Source: MFKM01 sp038065115 (lineage in GTDB: Bacteria > Patescibacteriota > Minisyncoccia > UBA6257 > MFKM01). From it: a stretch of 15,692 nucleotides of DNA. Shown in pieces: positions 14,252-15,692 of the stretch. The DNA is taken from assembly GCA_038065115.1 (NCBI GenBank), contig JBBTRS010000035.1, forward strand, positions 1 through 15,692, written 5' to 3'. Positions within the stretch are counted from its first letter, which is position 1; each line of letters starts with the position of its first letter. The translations under genes were made by a program, and so were the position numbers. Under the pieces are notes generated by a model. That model was not told the origin of the DNA and did no database searches. It was given only the letters and a program-made list of their open reading frames with translations.

Positions 14252-14722
14252 TTAAATTTTTATTTTTCTTAATAAAATATTTTGACGCCGAAACAATTCT
14301 TTGGCAGAATCCCCAACCTCATCGCTGTATTCTTTCAAGTAGACATATTCTTTAATACCGAGATTCACCAGCACTTTAGCGCAGTCATAACACGGCGAAT
14401 AGGTGCAATAAATCGTAGAACCAAACAAGATCACTCCCACGGTATTGGCATTTGCCATCGCGTTCATTTCAGCATGAGCGCCGCGACACAAACCGGAACC
14501 TGCCGACAATCTATTACCATTTTTATCTTCTTTGGCGCAACCGACTTCAAAACAATGGGGTTCGTTTTTCGGCGAACCGTTATAACCCGTTGCCAAAATT
14601 CTCCTGTCTCTCGCGAAAACAACGCCAACCTTAAAGTGCTTACAAGCGGATCTTTCCGCGCAAAGCTGGGTGGTTCTCATAAAAAAATCGTCCCAACCTA
14701 TTCTTTCGTCTTCTCTCTTCAT
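14252..14722 (-). CDS. dCMP deaminase (ComEB-like)
   Basis: Deaminates dCMP to dUMP, the substrate for thymidylate synthesis. The 156 residues carry the zinc/catalytic motif HAE (83-85) in GAHAEMNA and PCYDC (Cys111, Cys114). Upstream, CAERSACKHFKVG and GYNGSPKNEPHCFEVGC match the family and may bind a second zinc. An SD AAAGGAGG precedes the ATG at 14722. It is the first gene of a two-gene operon with the ThyA-family gene, driven by the promoter at 14783-14811. The pairing of substrate producer and consumer supports both calls. Confidence 0.93.
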   Translation of the reverse strand: MKREDERIGWDDFFMRTTQLCAERSACKHFKVGVVFARDRRILATGYNGSPKNEPHCFEVGCAKEDKNGNRLSAGSGLCRGAHAEMNAMANANTVGVILFGSTIYCTYSPCYDCAKVLVNLGIKEYVYLKEYSDEVGDSAKELFRRQNILLRKIKI

Positions 14723-14782
14723 AACAATCCTCCTTTCATGATTCAGTTTTCTTATATTATATTTTCAAAGTTCAGTGTTTTG

Positions 14783-14811
14783 ATTGTATTGAAAAATTAA
14801 AAAACTGTCAA
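14783..14811 (-). promoter_or_regulatory. Promoter of the deaminase/ThyA-family operon
   Basis: Minus strand: consensus TTGACA (14806-14811), a 17-nt spacer and TACAAT (14783-14788). The -35 box is part of the second arm of the rplK terminator hairpin. Confidence 0.75.
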
Positions 14812-14826
14812 ATTGACAGTTTTTTT
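14799..14826 (-). terminator. Terminator of nusG-rplK
   Basis: ACTGTCAA and TTGACAGT (14804-14820) form a tight stem with a 1-nt centre that must open to a small loop. It is flanked by A6 and T6, giving a U-rich tail on the minus transcript. It lies about 30 nt beyond the rplK stop. Confidence 0.75.
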
Positions 14827-14856
14827 AAATCTTTCTTTAACGATTATTAGTTATTA

Positions 14857-15279
14857 TTATTTTATCTCTATCCCCATGCTTCGCGCCGTTCCCGCGACAA
14901 TTTTTTCCGCCGCTTCCGGATTATCGGTATTTAAATCAACCATTTTACGCTCGGCTATTTTGCGGACATCTTCCTTGGTCACCTTGGCCACTTTGGTTTT
15001 CAAAGGATCGCCGGAGCCTTTTTCAATACCGGCCGCTTTTTTAAGCAAGGCCGAGACTGGCGGCGTTTTTAAACGAAATTCAAAAGCTCGATCTTGGTAA
15101 ATAGTAATTTCGGCTGGAATAATATCGCCACCCATATCTTTTGTAGCTTCGTTAAATTGAGAACAAAATTGCTGAATATTCACCCCGTGTTGGCCCAAAA
15201 CCGGACCTACCGGAGGCGCTGGATTAGCTTTACCGGCCGGAATTTGTAATTTAATAATTGTTTTTACGAGTTTTGCCAT
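14857..15279 (-). CDS. rplK: Ribosomal protein L11 (uL11)
   Basis: Part of the GTPase-associated stalk base of the 50S subunit. The 140 residues are the normal length. The N-terminal domain has IPAGKANPAPPVGPVLGQHG, the proline-rich L11 hallmark, and the C-terminal rRNA-binding domain follows from about residue 70. It lies 50 nt downstream of nusG, the common nusG-rplK order. Unlike most bacteria, rplA does not follow; a terminator and the deaminase operon come next. No SD is visible before the ATG. Confidence 0.97.
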   Translation of the reverse strand: MAKLVKTIIKLQIPAGKANPAPPVGPVLGQHGVNIQQFCSQFNEATKDMGGDIIPAEITIYQDRAFEFRLKTPPVSALLKKAAGIEKGSGDPLKTKVAKVTKEDVRKIAERKMVDLNTDNPEAAEKIVAGTARSMGIEIK

Positions 15280-15329
15280 TATTTTGGTTATTAGAGACTT
15301 TTATAATTGCTGATTACTAGTGGCTTAAA

Positions 15330-15692
15330 TTATAATTTATTTACCTGCAACAGGTCTAATTCAATGGCGGTTTCCCGACCAAAAACAGGAATTTTTATTT
15401 TGACCTTACCCTGTTCTTCGTTGATTTCCGATATCTTCCCGTCATGGTCTTTGAAAGGACCGTCGATTATTTTTACCATTTCTCCCACCCGGAAGTCAAT
15501 CTTGAACTTAGTTTCCTTCTCGCCCATTTTTATCATCAAACTTTCAATTTCTTCCGTGGAAAGAGGGGTGGGTTTGGTGGTGTCAGCGCCCACAAAACCG
15601 GTTACCCGAGGCGTGTTTCTCACCACATACCAAGAATCATCGTCTAAAATCATATCCACTAAAACATAACCCGGGTAAATTTTTTCTTCAAC
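15330..15692 (-). CDS. nusG: Transcription factor NusG, C-terminal part
   Basis: Binds RNA polymerase and couples it to ribosomes or Rho. The frame stays open to the right edge, so 120 residues are visible and the N-terminus lies outside. The sequence IYPGYVLVDM followed by WYVVRNTPRVTGFVG is the end of the NGN domain. The KOW domain follows, with VGEMVKIIDGPFKDHDGKI and a C-terminal strand pattern. A shorter frame starting at the internal Met at 15659 is not the real start, because family homology continues upstream of it. rplK follows in the same direction. Confidence 0.95.
   Translation of the reverse strand, partial: VEEKIYPGYVLVDMILDDDSWYVVRNTPRVTGFVGADTTKPTPLSTEEIESLMIKMGEKETKFKIDFRVGEMVKIIDGPFKDHDGKISEINEEQGKVKIKIPVFGRETAIELDLLQVNKL

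Noticed and set aside
14282..14800. 172-codon open frame on plus, antisense to the dCMP deaminase
   Set aside because: It has no SD or family motif, and the opposite strand holds the HAE and PCxxC deaminase motifs.
15301..15335. 8-bp inverted repeat TTATAATT / AATTATAA between nusG and rplK
   Set aside because: Pure A/T pairs with a 19-nt loop are expected by chance in this AT-rich gap.
1..15692. UGA recoded as glycine, as in Gracilibacteria and SR1
   Set aside because: TGA ends miaA at the expected place, and conserved glycines are encoded by GGN.

Overview
The window is moderately AT-rich and gene-dense, and looks bacterial with the standard code (TGA is used as a stop, for example in miaA). 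Several traits point to a reduced genome of the Candidate Phyla Radiation (Patescibacteria, perhaps Parcubacteria). These are intergenic gaps where terminators and promoters overlap, a secreted hydrolase with a lamin-tail domain, a ThrRS without its TGS domain, a DnaE that stops after the OB fold, and rplK not followed by rplA. The lineage is inferred from these traits, not proven.

Layout, left to right. Positions 1-1945 (minus) hold a membrane protein with an EF-hand-like loop, followed by a secreted alpha/beta hydrolase with a lamin-tail domain that runs off the left edge. Positions 2091-2661 (minus) hold two small genes, one a zinc ribbon, ending at a terminator. Positions 2708-2849 are a MITE-like element with perfect 20-bp terminal inverted repeats and a TTGA direct repeat. 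It sits beside the promoter of a cysteine-containing orphan gene (2944-3552). Then come dnaE (3689-6868), thrS (6993-8771), a 28-codon small ORF (8852-8938), a LysM-like membrane protein (8998-9498) and miaA (9572 or 9581 to 10477), all on plus. miaA converges on a minus-strand block. In transcription order from the right edge this block is nusG (partial), rplK, a dCMP deaminase, an archaeal-type ThyA-family thymidylate synthase, thyX, tmk and gatB.

How the genes work together. The deaminase makes dUMP from dCMP. Two unrelated thymidylate synthases (ThyA family and ThyX) can each turn dUMP into dTMP, and Tmk makes dTDP. DnaE consumes the product. ThrS, MiaA, GatB, L11 and NusG serve translation and transcription. 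A nearly identical 36-38-bp palindrome occurs twice (2016-2053 and 6915-6950). At two sites (12553-12596 and 14783-14826) a promoter is embedded in the terminator hairpin of the preceding gene. No tRNA, rRNA, CRISPR array or full insertion sequence was found.
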